From the NCBI GenBank assembly GCA_020024465.1, contig JAHHTT010000001.1:153053-217052 (forward strand): DNA of 64,000 nucleotides. The letters run 5' to 3'. This DNA is from Odoribacter sp. (GTDB lineage Bacteria; Bacteroidota; Bacteroidia; Bacteroidales; Marinifilaceae). This document shows positions 43,714 through 52,400 of the stretch, in pieces (positions within the stretch are counted from its first letter, which is position 1; every line of letters begins with the position of its first letter). The position numbers and the translations under genes were made by a program. Below the pieces are notes generated by a model that ran no database searches, had not been told where the DNA came from, and saw only the letters and a list, made by a program, of their open reading frames with translations.

Positions 43714-44247
43714 ATGATAAACGATGAAATAATCCAGATTCGGGCTCTTGAACCCGAAGATTTAGAGTACCTCTACAAATGGGAAAACAATATGGACCTT
43801 TGGGATGTAAGTGATACACTGACACCCTTTTCACATTTTACATTGAAAAAATACATCGACAATGCCCACGAAGATATATACAGCAGCAAACAACTGCGCC
43901 TGATGATTGTACGCTTAGAGGACAATGAACCGCTGGGACTGATAGATCTGTACGACTTCGACCCTTACCATCAAAGGGCCGGATTAGGCATTATGATACA
44001 TAATTCAGAAAACCGCAAACGGGGGTATGCCACTTCCGCCATAAAATTAATGCTGGACTATTGTTTTGAAACGTTAGGTCTCAACCAAGTGTATAGCAGT
44101 GTCCCCAGTTGCAACATTGCCAGCCGCAAACTTTTTGAAGGCATTGGCTTCAACCAGACCGGCTATCGCAAACAATGGCTGAAACGCGGCAACGAATGGG
44201 AAGATGTCATATACTTCCAACTGTTGGCTTCCGACTGGAATAATTAA
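43714..44247 (+). CDS. GNAT-family N-acetyltransferase
   Basis: The 177-aa enzyme begins IQIRALEPEDLEYLYKWENN, typical of RimJ/RimL/SpeG-like acetyltransferases. The acetyl-CoA-binding motif A region (GLGIMIHNSENRKRGYATSA) and the motif B region (ASRKLFEGIGFNQTGYRKQW) are clear. It could modify ribosomal protein termini, polyamines or small amines; sequence does not decide. It is divergent from miaA. Confidence 0.88.
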   Translation: MINDEIIQIRALEPEDLEYLYKWENNMDLWDVSDTLTPFSHFTLKKYIDNAHEDIYSSKQLRLMIVRLEDNEPLGLIDLYDFDPYHQRAGLGIMIHNSENRKRGYATSAIKLMLDYCFETLGLNQVYSSVPSCNIASRKLFEGIGFNQTGYRKQWLKRGNEWEDVIYFQLLASDWNN

Positions 44248-44400
44248 GAATCATACATTCCCTGCCTGCCGATACTCTCCTTGTACACAGGCAAGGAAAA
44301 TTCCTATCTTCCAACACTCCGGATTCTCCTTTCAATACCACCTCAACTCTTACACACGCAACTTCCTCATCCGTACTTCCCCTCTTGCTCACAGGCTGTC

Positions 44401-44444
44401 TTTCGATTGAGCTTCGGACAAACTTCGGACAATGAACGGAAAAA
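44401..44444. repeat. 11-nt tandem repeat (CTTCGGACAAA-like)
   Basis: Two near-identical units lie at 44412-44422 and 44423-44433. Degenerate units sit on either side (44401-44411 and 44434-44444), giving a period of 11. It is in the gap between the convergent GNAT and cdd genes. Confidence 0.65.
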
Positions 44445-44504
44445 CGTAAGAGATAAGCAGGAGGTTGGTGAAAGACGGAAGGAAGATATTACGTCTCCCA
44501 GTAT

Positions 44505-44990
44505 CTACCTTTGCGCAGTTTTTTCGCTAAATACAAATGCGAATGGCAACAAAGCCGATGCCTTTACGACTACACTTTCTTTTTTACCCACCATGATCAC
44601 ATCAAAATCCTTACCGTAACGAATTATCACCTCAGACATCACCTGCCGGCATGCCCCACACGGAGTCACACTTTCTTCCCTCAACTCTCCATTATAACAC
44701 GCAGCCAAAGCCAGAGCCTTCACTCCGTTTTGAGGATATTGAGCGCCGGCATAAAACAGAGCCGTACGCTCTGCACACAATCCATTCGGATAAGCGGAGT
44801 TTTCCTGATTACTGCCGGTCACCACCATTCCGTTATCCAACAAAACAGCTGCTCCGACTGAAAAACCCGAGTAAATACTATAAGCTGTCTGAGAAATTTC
44901 CATCGCTTTCCGACATAAATCCTCATAACCTGCCGGCAATCCCTCCCGGCAAACAAAATAATCTATTTTCAGTTCCCTTTTATCCATCAT
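44505..44990 (-). CDS. cdd: cytidine deaminase
   Basis: This 161-aa homotetrameric-type enzyme deaminates cytidine and deoxycytidine. The zinc site is formed by YPNGLCAERTALFYAG (Cys and catalytic Glu) and TPCGACRQVMSEV (two Cys). The early FSVGAAVLLDNG fits the family. The length is close to the usual 130-150 aa. Confidence 0.93.
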   Translation of the reverse strand: MMDKRELKIDYFVCREGLPAGYEDLCRKAMEISQTAYSIYSGFSVGAAVLLDNGMVVTGSNQENSAYPNGLCAERTALFYAGAQYPQNGVKALALAACYNGELREESVTPCGACRQVMSEVIIRYGKDFDVIMVGKKESVVVKASALLPFAFVFSEKTAQR

Positions 44991-45051
44991 TTTTTTTTTA
45001 TATTTTTACACCCCTAAGATAAAAGAAGAAGTGATAATAGAAAAATAAAAT

Positions 45052-46026
45052 ATGAGAAATTACATTTTTATTGCAAAATCATTTATAATCAGCGCAATAC
45101 TTTTCACATCAATCTCCTCTTTTGCAGAGACAAGAAGAGAATTCATCCGCAGATACAAACATATAGCCATCAGTGAAATGGAACGTACCGGCATTCCGGC
45201 AAGCATTATACTGGCACAAGGCATTCTGGAATCCGGATGCGGCAAATCAGAACTGGCGGTCAATGCCAACAATCACTTCGGCATCAAATGCCACGAATGG
45301 ACCGGTGCAACCTACGCAATGGACGATGATACCCAAAACGAATGTTTCCGAAGATATGAAACACCTGAACAATCTTGGATTGATCATAGCGAATTTCTCA
45401 TGTCGCGTCCGCGTTATGCCGGATTATTCAAATTAAAAACCACCGACTACAGAGCCTGGGCCAAAGGTCTGAAGGCTGCCGGCTATGCCACGAATCCCCA
45501 ATATGCGGATCTGCTTATCAAAATCATCGAAGAGGAAGAGCTGTACAAATACGACCGTCTCATCAAACATCCCAAAGGCGGTCCTGCCAACATCGCAGAT
45601 CTTTCCATCAGTGTAGACGAATTTGCTGAAAGTGTAAAACTTCAATCAGAAATCACCGCACCGACCAATTACCGTAACCGGGAAGAAATGCGCAACGGTA
45701 TCATCTGCATTGAGGCCCAGCCCGGCGATACCTATCAACGCATTGCCGATTATTATAATATAAAGCTCAAAAAATTACTGCAGTTCAACGATAAGACTGA
45801 CACAAACCTCGCTCCCGGTCAACTGGTCTATCTCAAACGTAAAAAAACGGCTGCAGCAAGAGGATATGAATTCCATCGTGTAAAAGCAGATGAAAATCTT
45901 TACGATATATCGCAACAATATGGAGTGCGTCTTAAAAATATATGCCGCAACAATTATTTATCGGCAGACACACAACTGACGGAGGGCGAAAAAATTTATT
46001 TACGTCGAAAAGCACCTTTACTTTAA
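45052..46026 (+). CDS. glucosaminidase with two LysM domains
   Basis: The 324-aa protein has a signal peptide (about residues 1-24). A mannosyl-glycoprotein endo-beta-N-acetylglucosaminidase (FlgJ-like) domain spans about 25-170: GIPASIILAQGILESGCGKS with the catalytic Glu in LESG, ANNHFGIKCHEW, and AAGYATNPQYADLLIKIIE. Two LysM repeats follow at about 215-265 (GDTYQRIADYYNIKLKKLLQ) and 275-322 (DENLYDISQQYGVRLKNI). It cleaves peptidoglycan glycan strands and probably helps in cell separation. DUF4199 and GT2 genes follow on the same strand. Confidence 0.92.
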   Translation: MRNYIFIAKSFIISAILFTSISSFAETRREFIRRYKHIAISEMERTGIPASIILAQGILESGCGKSELAVNANNHFGIKCHEWTGATYAMDDDTQNECFRRYETPEQSWIDHSEFLMSRPRYAGLFKLKTTDYRAWAKGLKAAGYATNPQYADLLIKIIEEEELYKYDRLIKHPKGGPANIADLSISVDEFAESVKLQSEITAPTNYRNREEMRNGIICIEAQPGDTYQRIADYYNIKLKKLLQFNDKTDTNLAPGQLVYLKRKKTAAARGYEFHRVKADENLYDISQQYGVRLKNICRNNYLSADTQLTEGEKIYLRRKAPLL

Positions 46027-46032
46027 CAACAC

Positions 46033-46554
46033 ATGAAAACAAACAATACATTCATTTCCAAAAACACATTATTCGGAATGCTGGTAGGTCTGAGCCTGAT
46101 ATTGTCCTCGTTCATTTTCTATATAACGGACAAAAATATCATGCTGAATCCACAATTGAGCAATGTCATGATGCTACTCACCATCACCGGAGCATTTATC
46201 GGTGTCCGCAAATACAGAGAGGAGCAACTACAGGGATTTATAAGTTACTCTCTGGCTCTCGGCAGCTGTGTGTATATCATCGCTGTCGGCGCCTTGCTAT
46301 ATGGCATTTATGCATACGCCATCTACTGCTACGACCCGCAGTTACAAGCCAACTATATTACCATCATTCAACTGATGTTAGACGAAATATACAAAAACAC
46401 TCCCATTCTCGATAATATAAAAAACATGATGGAACACTTGGTGTCTCCGGCCTTTATTGCAATAACAGAAATATTTAATAAAGTGTTGACCGGATTCATA
46501 TTCTCTCTGTTCATGGCCGGAATTTTGCGACGGAAACCACGTATCGCAGAATAG
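46033..46554 (+). CDS. DUF4199-family membrane protein
   Basis: This 173-aa protein has about four hydrophobic segments (LVGLSLILSSFIFYI; VMMLLTITGAFIGV; LGSCVYIIAVGALLYGIYAY; and the C-terminal FIFSLFMAGIL). This fits DUF4199, a Bacteroidota inner-membrane family of unknown function. In this phylum it commonly precedes a DPM1-like glycosyltransferase gene, as here. It starts 6 bp after the glucosaminidase gene. Confidence 0.87.
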   Translation: MKTNNTFISKNTLFGMLVGLSLILSSFIFYITDKNIMLNPQLSNVMMLLTITGAFIGVRKYREEQLQGFISYSLALGSCVYIIAVGALLYGIYAYAIYCYDPQLQANYITIIQLMLDEIYKNTPILDNIKNMMEHLVSPAFIAITEIFNKVLTGFIFSLFMAGILRRKPRIAE

Positions 46555-46597
46555 AAGCCTATATTTAAATAACTCAACTCTAAAATAACGATATTCA

Positions 46598-47548
46598 ATG
46601 GATATTTCAGTTGTCATACCTTTATATAATGAAGACGAATCGCTGCCCGAGCTTATAGCCTGGATAGAGAGAGTGGTCAATGCACACGGATTCAGTTATG
46701 AAATAGTTCTCGTTGATGACGGCAGTAAAGACCGTTCCTGGGAAATCATTGAAGCCAGTGCCAAACGTAACGAACATATCCACGGCATAAAATTCCGCCG
46801 CAACTATGGCAAATCAGCAGCATTGCACTGCGGTTTTCAGGCCGTGGAAGGCGATGTTGTCATCACAATGGATGCCGATATGCAAGACAGTCCGGATGAG
46901 ATTCCGGCACTCTACGACATGATTATGAAAGAGGATTATGATATGGTGTCTGGCTGGAAGAAAAAACGTTATGATCCGCTTTCAAAGACGTTACCCACCA
47001 AACTATTCAATGCGACAGCAAGAAAATTTTCCGGCATCAAACTACACGATTTCAATTGTGGCCTAAAAGCATATAAAAACAAAGTAGTGAAAAACATTGA
47101 GGTTTATGGAGAAATGCACCGTTACATTCCCATCATAGCCAAACAGGCGGGCTTCTCCCGCATTGGCGAAAAAGTGGTCCAACACCGGGCCCGCCAATAT
47201 GGAGTGACCAAATTCGGAGGTCTCAATCGCTTTATTAACGGAATGCTTGACCTGCTCTCTATCACGTTTATCACCCGTTTTTCCAAAAAACCCATGCACC
47301 TGTTCGGCGCTTTAGGAACTCTCTTGTTCATTATCGGCTTTTTTTCAGCCGCCTGGATAGGCATTGATAAGTTGCTCTGTCTGTCGCACGGCATACAGGC
47401 ACGCCTTGTTACAGACAATCCCTATTTTTATATATCACTGGTATGTATGCTACTCGGCACCCAATTATTTTTGACAGGATTTGTTGCCGAACTCATTTCG
47501 CGTTCATCATCGGATCGGAATGTATATCTGATAGAGAAAAAGCTGTAA
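46598..47548 (+). CDS. GT2-family glycosyltransferase with two C-terminal membrane helices (DPM1/GtrB-like)
   Basis: The 316-aa enzyme has a GT2 domain at residues 1-230: VVIPLYNEDESLPELIAWI, IVLVDDGSKDRSW, and the DxD site in VVITMDADMQDSPDE. Two transmembrane segments follow at about 235-300 (LLFIIGFFSAAWIGI, LVCMLLGTQLFLTGFVAEL). This architecture makes polyprenyl-phosphate sugars at the inner membrane, as GtrB, ArnC or dolichol-phosphate mannosyl transferases do. A strong terminator ends the operon. Confidence 0.9.
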   Translation: MDISVVIPLYNEDESLPELIAWIERVVNAHGFSYEIVLVDDGSKDRSWEIIEASAKRNEHIHGIKFRRNYGKSAALHCGFQAVEGDVVITMDADMQDSPDEIPALYDMIMKEDYDMVSGWKKKRYDPLSKTLPTKLFNATARKFSGIKLHDFNCGLKAYKNKVVKNIEVYGEMHRYIPIIAKQAGFSRIGEKVVQHRARQYGVTKFGGLNRFINGMLDLLSITFITRFSKKPMHLFGALGTLLFIIGFFSAAWIGIDKLLCLSHGIQARLVTDNPYFYISLVCMLLGTQLFLTGFVAELISRSSSDRNVYLIEKKL

Positions 47549-47561
47549 CAGCAAAACATAC

Positions 47562-47600
47562 GAAAAGGTGGGGAAAATTTCCCCGCCTTTTCTTTTTCGT
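47562..47600 (+). terminator. intrinsic terminator after the GT2 gene
   Basis: A 12-bp stem (47562-47573 with 47581-47592, one G-U pair) and 7-nt loop are followed by TTTTTC. Confidence 0.8.
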
Positions 47601-47800
47601 TCCACACATTTCTACAATCTTCTTCACGGCCTACAACTCTTCTTGCTTTTACATACCATTTATTATCAACAAAATAAGTAGCAAATAAAGATATTTACAT
47701 TTCATTGGCACATTTTTCTCTATACTAATGAATGCACAAAAACTCAAAGCTTCGGGCTATCACATACACTCTACTTCTCATTCCCTATGAAAGCCCTATC
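47601..47800. other. intergenic region between two terminators
   Basis: No supported gene. A weak TACATTTC -7-like element lies near 47696. The region ends in a second intrinsic terminator, so a short untranslated transcript is possible. Confidence 0.35.
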
Positions 47801-47835
47801 AGCCTCCCGATACAATCAGGGAGGCTTTCTTCTTC
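47801..47835 (+). terminator. intrinsic terminator upstream of dinB
   Basis: An 8-bp stem AGCCTCCC (47801-47808) pairs with GGGAGGCT (47819-47826) and is followed by a T-rich tail. The tail overlaps the -33 element of dinB. Confidence 0.75.
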
Positions 47836-47856
47836 AACAAAAAAACATTATATTTG
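47826..47856 (+). promoter_or_regulatory. promoter of dinB
   Basis: TTTC at 47826-47829 and TATATTTG at 47849-47856 are 19 bp apart. The first in-frame ATG-like start of the longest frame (47854) falls inside the -7 box, so translation must begin downstream. Confidence 0.55.
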
Positions 47857-47877
47857 TCGGACAGAAACAATCATTCT

Positions 47878-48945
47878 TTGGAACGCAAAATCATACATAT
47901 TGATATGGATGCTTTCTATGCCTCCATCGAACAGCGCGACCACCCTGAATACCGGGGAAAGCCTCTGGCTGTAGGAAGAGCGAAAGAACGGGGAGTCGTA
48001 GCAGCTGCCAGTTATGAAGCACGCCGCTATGGGGTACGCTCTGCCATGTCCTCCATGAAAGCTCTCAAACGATGTCCTGAATTGATTTTTGTCCCCGGAC
48101 GCCATGAACACTATAAAGCCATCTCGTCAGAAATCCATTCCATATTTCACGAATACACAGACATCATCGAACCTCTTGCATTGGATGAAGCTTTTCTTGA
48201 TGTCACAGAAAACAAGAAAGGAATACCGTTTGCAGTCGATATAGCCCGTGCCATCCGGCAAGAAATCCGGGAACGCCTCCACCTGATAGCTTCGGCAGGC
48301 GTATCTTATAATAAATTTTTGGCCAAAATAGCCTCTGACTACCGCAAACCGGACGGACTGTATGTCATACATCCGAATAAAGCGGCTGATTTTATTGCAC
48401 GTTTACCGATTGAAGCATTCTGGGGTATAGGGAAAGTGACCGCCAAACAAATGCACTCGTTAGGCATACACAACGGAGCCCAACTCAGAATGTGTTCTCC
48501 GGAATTTCTCGCCCGTAACTTTGGCAAAGCAGGACAACAGTATTACAATTTTTCTCGGGGAATCGACCTGCGAATCGTAGAACCGGTACGCATCCGGAAA
48601 TCTGTGGGCTGTGAAAATACATTTGAAAAAGATCTGACGACTCAAACGGCTCTGATCATTGAGCTATGGCACATTGCCGATGAACTGATACGCCGTCTTG
48701 ATAGGACCCGTTTCTACGGACATACCTTAACATTGAAAATTAAGTTTAACGATTTTACACAAACCACACACAGCATCAGCGTCAGCCATCAACTGAGAAC
48801 CATGCAGGAAATTCTGCCCTTAGCCAAGCAACTGCTGCATGATTTACAACTTGCAGATTATAAAATCCGTCTGATGGGACTGACCGTTTCCAATCCACTC
48901 TCCCTCCCGACAAATACTCCCGTCCAACTGACATTAGACTTCTGA
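47878..48945 (+). CDS. dinB: DNA polymerase IV
   Basis: This Y-family translesion polymerase is placed from TTG 47878 (355 aa). The product then begins (M)ERKIIHIDMDAFYASIEQRD, the family's usual start, about 17 nt after the predicted transcription start. The next ATG would cut into the catalytic DMDAFY. The second acidic site is PLALDEAFLDVTEN. The finger and little-finger domains follow, and the C-terminal VQLTLDF is a beta-clamp-binding motif (QLxLxF). Its 3' end overlaps the convergent helicase by 12 bp. Confidence 0.92.
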   Translation: MERKIIHIDMDAFYASIEQRDHPEYRGKPLAVGRAKERGVVAAASYEARRYGVRSAMSSMKALKRCPELIFVPGRHEHYKAISSEIHSIFHEYTDIIEPLALDEAFLDVTENKKGIPFAVDIARAIRQEIRERLHLIASAGVSYNKFLAKIASDYRKPDGLYVIHPNKAADFIARLPIEAFWGIGKVTAKQMHSLGIHNGAQLRMCSPEFLARNFGKAGQQYYNFSRGIDLRIVEPVRIRKSVGCENTFEKDLTTQTALIIELWHIADELIRRLDRTRFYGHTLTLKIKFNDFTQTTHSISVSHQLRTMQEILPLAKQLLHDLQLADYKIRLMGLTVSNPLSLPTNTPVQLTLDF

Positions 48946-50835
48946 ACGCTCTCCATCTATAGCATGAATATACTCATGCAAAGCTCGATAGAAAGCATGT
49001 TTTGTCAAAGTTGTCACATCACCCAAAATCACCAATTTCATCCGGGCTCGTGTAATCGCCACATTCATTCGCCGTAAATCACGAAGAAAACCGATTTGTC
49101 CCTGCGTATTGGCACGCACCAAACTGATGAACACAACATCCCTTTCCTGTCCCTGAAATCCATCCACAGTATGAATTGTAATCAACCGCCGGAAAGGTCG
49201 GAAAAAAGGTTCTTTTTTCAACAATCGCCGCAAATACTGCACTTGAGCCTGATAAGGTGAAATCACTCCAAAATCCATATGTTCGTCAAATATACGCTCC
49301 CGTCCGATACGTTCCATATAAATGCGCAATTGCTGCAACAGTAGTTCAGCTTCTCCGGTATTCAGACGTCCTGCTCCCTCTGGTGCACACTTTTCCATAA
49401 ATTCGAAATCAGCCGTATCTATCCAGGAAATTGCTTTATCACAATCCAATATTCCCCGATACCGCACCTCCGGAGCTGCCTGCAAAACATTGTGATAAAA
49501 CCATACGGAAGAAAAACGCATGATATCCTCATGCATGCGATACTGCATCCGCAATAACGAAACAACATCCGGTTTCGTATGCACCACTTTTTCCAACAAA
49601 GTGCGATCCAGTCCACCACGTATCGCCTCCATAGATTTAATTGTAGGCGGCAATTGACAGTGGTCTCCGGCCAGTACCACCCGATCTGATTTTCTGATAG
49701 CGATCCAACAGGCAGCCTCGATAGCCTGCGCAGCTTCATCAATAAACAAAGACGAAAAACGTTTCCTTTCCAAGACCCGATTATCCGCACCTACCAGAGT
49801 ACAGGCAATCACTCGCGCTTCATCGAACAACTGGGCATCGATACGAATTTCCAATTCGGTAGCACGCGTCCTCAATTTGGAAAGATGACTGTGAAGCGCA
49901 TCCCTGTCAGAACGGTTTCCCTTACGCAAACGGGCAACCCCTTCACGGACAGCCTTCCGGATGTTCCACAATTCCGGATAATCCGGATGTGCTTCAAAAC
50001 GACGTTCATAAGTAAAATTCAACATTTTGTCATTTACACGGGTAGGATTCCCCACACGAAGCACATTGATGCCCCGATCCACCAATTTTTCAGCAATCCA
50101 ATCCACAGCCGTATTGCTTTGTGCACAGACCAAGACTTGATTTTCACGATGTAACGTCTCAAAAATCGCCTCTACCAAAGTCGTTGTTTTGCCCGTACCC
50201 GGAGGACCATGCACAACAGCTACCTCACGAGCAGCCAATACTTGATTGACCGTTTCTTCCTGAGATACATTCAACCATGGAAACCGTATCTTCTGCATCT
50301 CCCGAAACGTAGCCGGCAAATTTCCCAACAACACTTCCCGCAAATAAGCTGTCCGATCATCCTTGGCCTTCATCACTTCATGCAAGGCTGCAAACATTGT
50401 CTTGTAGGATGTATCATCAAAGTAAAGCTGTATCCCCAAATCCGAGGTCATCAAACCATTCAAGACATGCCCACCGGGCAATACGACTACCATCCGATAC
50501 TCCTGCACATAACTGATTACCGCTTGAAAATTAAAATAATGTAATGTTCCATCTGACAGCCTTTTGAAAAAGCAAACCGGACGTCCATATTCAAACTGAT
50601 GATCAATTTCTTCGTCCTTCTGACGATTAACCTCTATCGTAAACTGATTGAGCGAATTATAACGACTTTCCCCAAGAGAGACAGGATACCAGCACACTCC
50701 TTGCTCCACTTTTCGGCATATGCCACTTTCCCGGGTATTAAACTGATACATTTCCTTTTCATACTCGTATTCCTTTTGCAACAACTGCAACTGATTCTGT
50801 AAATCCGATATAGAAGAGAGTTTTTTTCCCGACAT
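48934..50835 (-). CDS. SF1-family helicase (DNA2/NAM7/IGHMBP2-like)
   Basis: The 633-aa protein has Walker A VVHGPPGTGKTTTLVEAIF (about residues 205-223) and motif II SSLFIDEAAQAIEAACW. Motif III is GDHCQLPPTIKS, motif V TIHTVDGFQGQERDVVFISL and motif VI MNVAITRARMKL. These place it with SF1B helicases of the Upf1/IGHMBP2 group, which unwind RNA or DNA 5' to 3'. An N-terminal beta-barrel region (about 1-180) is typical. A coiled coil is predicted at the very start. It is divergent from a small secreted-protein gene. Confidence 0.9.
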   Translation of the reverse strand: MSGKKLSSISDLQNQLQLLQKEYEYEKEMYQFNTRESGICRKVEQGVCWYPVSLGESRYNSLNQFTIEVNRQKDEEIDHQFEYGRPVCFFKRLSDGTLHYFNFQAVISYVQEYRMVVVLPGGHVLNGLMTSDLGIQLYFDDTSYKTMFAALHEVMKAKDDRTAYLREVLLGNLPATFREMQKIRFPWLNVSQEETVNQVLAAREVAVVHGPPGTGKTTTLVEAIFETLHRENQVLVCAQSNTAVDWIAEKLVDRGINVLRVGNPTRVNDKMLNFTYERRFEAHPDYPELWNIRKAVREGVARLRKGNRSDRDALHSHLSKLRTRATELEIRIDAQLFDEARVIACTLVGADNRVLERKRFSSLFIDEAAQAIEAACWIAIRKSDRVVLAGDHCQLPPTIKSMEAIRGGLDRTLLEKVVHTKPDVVSLLRMQYRMHEDIMRFSSVWFYHNVLQAAPEVRYRGILDCDKAISWIDTADFEFMEKCAPEGAGRLNTGEAELLLQQLRIYMERIGRERIFDEHMDFGVISPYQAQVQYLRRLLKKEPFFRPFRRLITIHTVDGFQGQERDVVFISLVRANTQGQIGFLRDLRRMNVAITRARMKLVILGDVTTLTKHAFYRALHEYIHAIDGERSEV

Positions 50836-50931
50836 AAAAACAAGGTTTGACAGCAGGCAAAGATAAGATTAATACAATAAACATTTATAAATCACAGAGG
50901 ACAAAATTAAACTCTTTTTTAACTATTCTTT

Positions 50932-50964
50932 TTTCTGCTTCCAAAAAATTAAGTGCTATATTTG
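50932..50964 (+). promoter_or_regulatory. promoter of the small secreted-protein gene
   Basis: TTTC at 50932-50935 and TATATTTG at 50957-50964 are 21 bp apart; the -7 element is a perfect match. It lies inside the longest reading frame, which supports a downstream start. Confidence 0.5.
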
Positions 50965-50984
50965 CAACATTAAAAAAACAGAGT

Positions 50985-51356
50985 GTGCGTACAGTAACAG
51001 CCGTCATATTATCTATTGTCGTATGTGTGTTCATATCAAAAAGTTGCCAGGCAATTCCTTCCAATAAAACAGAAGAAATCCATGTGGTTAGCACTGAATA
51101 TCTGAGCAGTGATTCTCCGTATATTTTCAACTCTTTACTCTCATTACTGTTATTCAATAGCGGTGATTTATCTTTAGATGAATCCCATTCGCACCTTGAC
51201 AAAAAAACTTTATTACGTCTATTCATTCTGCTGAAGTATACTGCAATACATGCGTCGGAATACGCCGGAGACATTCTACAGATCGACTATACTCCAGATT
51301 TTTGTCAGAAACAAACAATCTACTATGTCTACAGGCTGCGAAAAATTATCATTTGA
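50985..51356 (+). CDS. small exported protein of unknown function
   Basis: The start at GTG 50985 (123 aa) gives an N-terminal signal-like helix (TVTAVILSIVVCVFISKSC) directly after the start. The promoter -7 box at 50957-50964 precludes the longer frame. The cysteine at about residue 20 could be a lipobox (SKSCQA), but the -3 to -1 residues are poor for it. The rest (YIFNSLLSLLLFNSGD, LLRLFILLKYTAIHASEYAG) is amphipathic and gives no family. It precedes the nuo operon by about 90 bp on the same strand. Confidence 0.55.
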   Translation: MRTVTAVILSIVVCVFISKSCQAIPSNKTEEIHVVSTEYLSSDSPYIFNSLLSLLLFNSGDLSLDESHSHLDKKTLLRLFILLKYTAIHASEYAGDILQIDYTPDFCQKQTIYYVYRLRKIII

Positions 51357-51443
51357 TTATTTCTCACTTTCCTTTATCCATAGCTTTCAATAGGCTAATC
51401 ATCATTTATTACAGAATATTAATAGATTAATACACATATCATT

Positions 51444-51794
51444 ATGAATCTAACTTTAATGATTGTCGTAATCCTTACGGCTATAGCATTGGTAGGCTTT
51501 GCCCTTGGACTTGCACGACTTATCTCTCCCCGTTCATTCAACCGCCAGAAAGGAGAATCTTATGAATGCGGGATTCCGACTCGTGGACATTCATGGATGC
51601 AATTCAAAGCAGGTTATTACTTATTTGCCATCCTTTTTCTGATGTTTGATGTAGAAGCGGTATTCCTTTTTCCGTGGGCAGTGACAGTTCAAGATGTTGG
51701 AATTAACGGATTATTGAATATCCTTTTCTTCATGGTCATCCTGATTTTAGGATTAGCCTATGCCTGGAAAAAAGGAGCGCTCGAATGGAAATAA
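51444..51794 (+). CDS. nuoA: NADH-quinone oxidoreductase subunit A
   Basis: This 116-aa membrane subunit of complex I has three transmembrane helices (TLMIVVILTAIALVGFALGL; YYLFAILFLMFDVEAVFLFP; LNILFFMVILILGLAYAW). The quinone-site loop SYECGIPTRGHSWMQFKAGY contains the conserved YECG segment. It is the first gene of the nuo operon. Confidence 0.95.
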   Translation: MNLTLMIVVILTAIALVGFALGLARLISPRSFNRQKGESYECGIPTRGHSWMQFKAGYYLFAILFLMFDVEAVFLFPWAVTVQDVGINGLLNILFFMVILILGLAYAWKKGALEWK

Positions 51795-51821
51795 AAGAAT
51801 GTGTGATTATTATAGAGCGAT

Positions 51822-52397
51822 ATGAAAAAGCCTCAAATAAAATCAATGAAGTATGAGGACTTCAAAGACAATGAGTACCTCGAACAATTGCGGGCCAACG
51901 GAACAGATATCATCGTAGGATGTCTGGACGACCTCATAAACTGGGGACGCTCAAACTCCGTATGGCCTCTTACCTTTGCTACGAGTTGTTGCGGTATCGA
52001 ATTCATGTCTGTAGGTGCCGCCCGTTATGACTTTGCCCGCTTCGGGTTTGAAGTTGCACGCGCCAGTCCCCGACAGGCCGATGTCATCATCGTCGCAGGG
52101 ACTATTGTACACAAGATGGCTCCGGTATTAAAGCGTTTGTATGACCAGATGGCGGAACCCAAATATGTCATTGCCATGGGTGGATGTGCCATTTCCGGAG
52201 GTCCTTTCAAAAACTCCTATCATGTTGTAAAAGGAGTAAACCAAATATTGCCAGTTGATGTATATGTACCCGGTTGTCCCCCACGTCCGGAATCCTTATT
52301 GTATGGCATGATGCAACTGCAAAGAAAAATCAAAGTAGAAAAGTTCCTTGGAGGAGTCAACAAACAGGAGGATAAACCAAACCTTAATGAGTATTAA
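51822..52397 (+). CDS. nuoB: NADH-quinone oxidoreductase subunit B
   Basis: This 191-aa peripheral subunit carries the terminal iron-sulfur cluster N2. The cysteine ligands are in TFATSCCGIEFMSVGAARYD (Cys-Cys pair), MGGCAISGGPFKNSYHVVKG and VPGCPPRPESL. N2 passes electrons to quinone. The sequence is complete; the gene lies 27 bp after nuoA and 3 bp before nuoCD. Confidence 0.96.
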   Translation: MKKPQIKSMKYEDFKDNEYLEQLRANGTDIIVGCLDDLINWGRSNSVWPLTFATSCCGIEFMSVGAARYDFARFGFEVARASPRQADVIIVAGTIVHKMAPVLKRLYDQMAEPKYVIAMGGCAISGGPFKNSYHVVKGVNQILPVDVYVPGCPPRPESLLYGMMQLQRKIKVEKFLGGVNKQEDKPNLNEY

Positions 52398-52400
52398 AAG

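Noticed and set aside
45942..46415. 157-codon frame overlapping the glucosaminidase and DUF4199 genes
   Set aside because: It is His/Arg-rich out-of-frame translation of two well-supported genes.
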